Translations under genes and position numbers: made by a program
Shown here: piece after piece, positions 61,449 through 64,000 of the stretch
How positions within the stretch are numbered: the stretch's first letter is position 1
How the letters are laid out: each line of letters opens with the position of its first letter
Source: DATDFB01 sp035276475
GTDB lineage: Bacteria > Acidobacteriota > Thermoanaerobaculia > Gp7-AA8
Direction: 5' to 3'
DNA length: 64,000 bases
NCBI GenBank assembly: GCA_035276475.1
Contig: DATELQ010000062.1
Location: 54,027 to 118,026 of the forward strand
Notes under the pieces: generated by a model
Told to the model about the DNA's origin: nothing
Seen by the model: only the letters and a program-made list of their open reading frames with translations
The model's database searches: none

Positions 61449-62670
61449 GGCCGCGCGCACGCGCTTCTCCCGTACCTTCAGCGCGCTTCACTACCGCGAC
61501 TTCCGCCTGCTCTGGTTCGGTGCCATCACCTCGACGATCGGCACCTTCATGCAGACCCTGGCGCAGGCGTGGCTCGTCTACAGCCTGACGAACTCACCGT
61601 TCCTCCTCGGTTTCGACGGCTTCCTCTCCACCGGCCCGATGCTTCTCTTCTCACTCTTCGGCGGCGTCGTCGCCGACCGGATGGCGCGGAAGAAGATCAT
61701 GATGGCCTCGCAGATCGCGCAGGGGACCTTCGCGCTCGTCCTGGCGGTGCTGATCTGGACGCACACCGTCAAGATCTGGCACGTCTTCCTTCTGTCGTTT
61801 CTCACCGGCAGCGCGCAGTCGTTCAGCGGCCCCGCCTACATCTCTTTATTGCCACTGCTCGTGAAGCGCGAGGACGTGCCGAACGCCGTGGCGATGAACT
61901 CCATGCAGTTCAACCTCGCGCGCGTCATCGGTCCGGCCATCGGCGGCGTCGTCTTCGCCACCCTCGGCGCGGCGTGGTGCTTCTTCATCAACGGCATCTC
62001 CTTCGCCGCCGTCCTCGTCGCGCTGATGATGATCCGCATGCCGCCGATCCAGGACCAGCGCGAAGGGCCGCGGAACATCTTCCACGACATGCGCGAAGGC
62101 TTCGTCTTCGTGCGCCAGCGCCACACGCTGCTGCTGCTGACGTTCCTGTCGTTCGCCGGCACGTTTCTCGGCATGCCGCTCTTCACGATGCTGCCGGTCG
62201 TGGCGGCGCGGATCTTCAATCTCGGGCCGCGCGGGCTCTCGCTGCTGCAGGCCGACTACGGCATCGGCTCGGTCGTCGGGGCGCTCCTTGTCGCCTCGAG
62301 CTCGTACGCGGCGAAGAAGGGGAAGCTCGCGCTGATGCTGCAGCTCGCCTTTGCCTGCACGCTCGTTGCGTTCGGCCTCTCCCGCAGCCTCGGCGCGAGT
62401 CTCGTCATCGCCTTCTTCGCGGGGACATGCATCGTCGGCGTGATCTCGCTTTACAGCTCCCTCGTGCAGCTCATCACCAGCGATGCCATGCGCGGCCGGG
62501 TCATGTCGATCTTCATGCTGGCCTTCCGCGGCGGAATGCCTCTCGGCAACCTGCTGGCCGGCTTCGTCGCGCAGCGGTGGTCGATCACAGCGGCGTTGAC
62601 GGTCAACGGTGTGGTGCTCGCCGTCGTCGCGCTGGCGTTCATCCTCAAAGGAACGGACCTCGACGGCTGA
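61432..62670 (+). CDS. MFS transporter, EntS-like (PF05977 type)
   Basis: 412 residues, twelve membrane helices. FSALHYRDFRLLWFGAITST and TLAQAWLVYSLTNSPFLLGF at the N-terminus, GGVVADRMARKKIMM and LVKREDVPNAVAMNSMQFN followed by RVIGPAIGGVVFA are characteristic of the EntS/DUF894 group that exports enterobactin and drugs. Substrate here unknown. Its start lies in the end of ruvC. Confidence 0.88.
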   Translation: MPITREAARTRFSRTFSALHYRDFRLLWFGAITSTIGTFMQTLAQAWLVYSLTNSPFLLGFDGFLSTGPMLLFSLFGGVVADRMARKKIMMASQIAQGTFALVLAVLIWTHTVKIWHVFLLSFLTGSAQSFSGPAYISLLPLLVKREDVPNAVAMNSMQFNLARVIGPAIGGVVFATLGAAWCFFINGISFAAVLVALMMIRMPPIQDQREGPRNIFHDMREGFVFVRQRHTLLLLTFLSFAGTFLGMPLFTMLPVVAARIFNLGPRGLSLLQADYGIGSVVGALLVASSSYAAKKGKLALMLQLAFACTLVAFGLSRSLGASLVIAFFAGTCIVGVISLYSSLVQLITSDAMRGRVMSIFMLAFRGGMPLGNLLAGFVAQRWSITAALTVNGVVLAVVALAFILKGTDLDG

Positions 62671-62701
62671 ACCTTGCCGCGGCGCGCACGTAAGACGCAC
62701 C

Positions 62702-63361
62702 ATGAACGTCCGCCGCTGGTCCCTTGCCACGGGTCTCCTTTTTCTTCTCACCGGCATCGCCGGCGGTCTCGGCGAGGCGTACATCCCCATGAAGCTGATC
62801 GTTCACGGCAATCCAGCGGCGACGCTCGCGAACATCCGCGCGCACGAATTCCTCTTCCGCCTCGGCTTCGCCACGTACCTCATCGAAGCGATGTGCGACA
62901 TCGCCATCGCGCTCGCCCTCTACGTCCTGCTGCGCCGCGTCAACAAAGAGATCGCTCTCTTGGCGGCGTTCTTCGGCCTCGTCTCCACCGCCGTCTACGC
63001 CGTCGCCGAATTCGTCTACCTGGCCGTCCTGCTCGTGCGGAACGACCCCGCGACCGCGTCGCTCTTGCTCCGCACGTTCTCGCTCTGGAGCACCGCCTCG
63101 ATGGCCTTCTACGGCGTCGCCACGCTGATCCGCGGCATCCTCATCTTCCGCTCGCGCTACCTGCCGAAGTTCCTCGGCGCGCTGATGGCGATCGCCGGCG
63201 TCTGCTTCATCGTCCAGACCTACATTGCCGTCCTCGCGCCGCGGTACGCCTCCGACGTCCTGCTCCTCCCGATGTTCCTCACGCTCCTGGCGATGACGGC
63301 GTGGTTCCTGACGAAAGGCGTCGACGCCGCGAAGTGGGACGCGGCGGCGGGTTTGCAATAG
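62702..63361 (+). CDS. DUF4386 family membrane protein
   Basis: 219 residues with about six membrane helices: RWSLATGLLFLLTGIAGGLG, then MCDIAIALALYVLLRRVNKE, AAFFGLVSTAVYAVAEFVYL, FYGVATLIRGILIFRSRYLP and ALMAIAGVCFIVQTYIAVLA. This matches the DUF4386 pattern, a family with no known function. It lies between the MFS gene and the pyruvate dehydrogenase gene, same strand. Confidence 0.8.
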   Translation: MNVRRWSLATGLLFLLTGIAGGLGEAYIPMKLIVHGNPAATLANIRAHEFLFRLGFATYLIEAMCDIAIALALYVLLRRVNKEIALLAAFFGLVSTAVYAVAEFVYLAVLLVRNDPATASLLLRTFSLWSTASMAFYGVATLIRGILIFRSRYLPKFLGALMAIAGVCFIVQTYIAVLAPRYASDVLLLPMFLTLLAMTAWFLTKGVDAAKWDAAAGLQ

Positions 63362-63373
63362 AATCCGCTGCCC

Positions 63374-64000
63374 GTGGCGAAGCAGAAAGCCTCCACAACA
63401 GCAGCGACCCTCGATGCGCCGTGTGGGCCGGAGTGGACCGACATCCTCCGGCAGATGATCTTCATCCGCCGTTTCGAAGAAGCGACCGAGCGCGAGTTCC
63501 GGCGCGGCAAGATCGGCGGCTACCTCCACGTCTACATCGGGCAGGAAGCGGTCGCCAGCGGCATCCTCACCGCGCTGCGCAAGGACGACATCGTCTTCAC
63601 CGGCTATCGCGACCATGCCCACACCCTCGTCCTCGGCTCCGATCCCGGCAAGATCATGGCGGAGCTATTCGGCAAGGCCACCGGCTTGTCGAAGGGGAAG
63701 GGCGGCTCGATGCATCTGTTCGACGTCGAGCACGGCTTCTACGGCGGATACGGCATCGTCGGCGGACATCTCACGCTGGCCGCCGGCGCGGCGTACGCGC
63801 TCCGCTACCAGGGCACCGACCGCATCGCCGTCTGCTACTTCGGCGACGGCGCGATGAACATCGGCTCGTTCCATGAGGCGATGAACATGGCCGGCCTCTG
63901 GGGCAAGCAGGGGATGTGCCCCATCCTCTTCATCATCGAGAACAACGGCTACGCGATGGGCACCTCGGTCGAACGCCATTCGGCGCTCACCGATCTCGCG
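63374..64000 (+). CDS. pdhA: Pyruvate dehydrogenase E1 component alpha subunit, 3' end cut off
   Basis: The first 209 codons from a GTG at 63374; the gene runs out of the window. It shows ILRQMIFIRRFEEATEREFR, GYLHVYIGQEAVASGILTAL, YRDHAHTLVLGSDPGKIMAE, GGSMHLFDVEHGFYGGYGIV and the thiamine-diphosphate motif GDGAMNIGSFHEAMNMAG leading to NNGYAMGTSVERHS. These mark the alpha subunit of the E1 of pyruvate or branched-chain 2-oxoacid dehydrogenases. The GTG start has no strong upstream RBS. Beta and E2 subunits would be expected beyond the window. Confidence 0.88.
   Translation, partial: MAKQKASTTAATLDAPCGPEWTDILRQMIFIRRFEEATEREFRRGKIGGYLHVYIGQEAVASGILTALRKDDIVFTGYRDHAHTLVLGSDPGKIMAELFGKATGLSKGKGGSMHLFDVEHGFYGGYGIVGGHLTLAAGAAYALRYQGTDRIAVCYFGDGAMNIGSFHEAMNMAGLWGKQGMCPILFIIENNGYAMGTSVERHSALTDLA

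Overview
The window is GC-rich with GC-rich third codon positions. It has long runs of co-oriented genes joined by ATGA/GTGA overlaps. It has no rRNA, tRNA, CRISPR array or insertion sequence that I could see. The cell is Gram-negative: it encodes a porin, signal peptidase II, Tat-exported redox enzymes and multihaem cytochrome c. Secreted IPT/NHL/TPR proteins, several ECF sigma factors and a proteobacterial-type ParE/ParC pair are mixed together. I favour an Acidobacteriota-like (Thermoanaerobaculia-like) environmental genome. That is an inference from gene content only.

Layout. 1-4.1 kb (minus): a neprosin-type glutamic peptidase cut by the window edge, then an STT3-like / lipase-maturation-factor / ACP-phosphodiesterase operon. 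4.2-16.3 kb: a secreted subtilase, a membrane IPT protein, parE, a seven-haem cytochrome fused to TPRs, a secreted TPR protein, a VOC protein, an S24-type repressor with an altered nucleophile, a small-ORF/nucleotidyltransferase pair, parC and lspA. 16.4-20.6 kb: a four-gene sugar-type ABC importer with a Tat-exported binding protein. 21.4-31.3 kb: a selenocysteine formate dehydrogenase (in-frame UGA plus SECIS hairpin) with its FeS and cytochrome b subunits, FdhE, a hemerythrin-like protein and, after a small cluster of unrelated genes, FdhD. 31.5-34 kb: a porin and an MHS-type MFS carrier. 34-39.2 kb: a KdpE/KdpD-like two-component pair interrupted by a VapBC-type toxin-antitoxin pair whose toxin is frameshifted, followed on the other strand by a Kup potassium transporter. 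39.2-41.8 kb: an isoquinoline-1-oxidoreductase-like molybdenum hydroxylase. 41.9-48.5 kb: a minimal ATP-dependent DNA ligase, an ECF sigma / short membrane protein / CpxP-like operon, an FRG-domain / beta-propeller / VOC operon, an amidohydrolase with a lipoprotein, and a DUF4231 protein. 48.5-57.7 kb: a beta-lactamase-NamZ (GH171) fusion, a 1827-residue secreted NHL protein and a sodium:solute symporter. 57.9-60 kb: a small secreted peptide, a TPR protein and an ECF sigma factor with less GC-biased codons. 60-64 kb: trmB, ruvC, an MFS carrier, a DUF4386 protein and the start of a pyruvate dehydrogenase E1-alpha.

The genes best linked functionally are the respiratory formate dehydrogenase (Sec-containing catalytic subunit, electron-transfer subunits and two maturation factors), the potassium-related regulator/transporter group, and the sigma-factor operons. 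The strongest unusual features are the selenocysteine site, the toxin-antitoxin pair embedded inside a two-component operon, the S24 repressor with threonine in place of its serine nucleophile, and the STT3-like/LMF/AcpH operon. All functional statements come from reading motifs by eye; no database search was possible.
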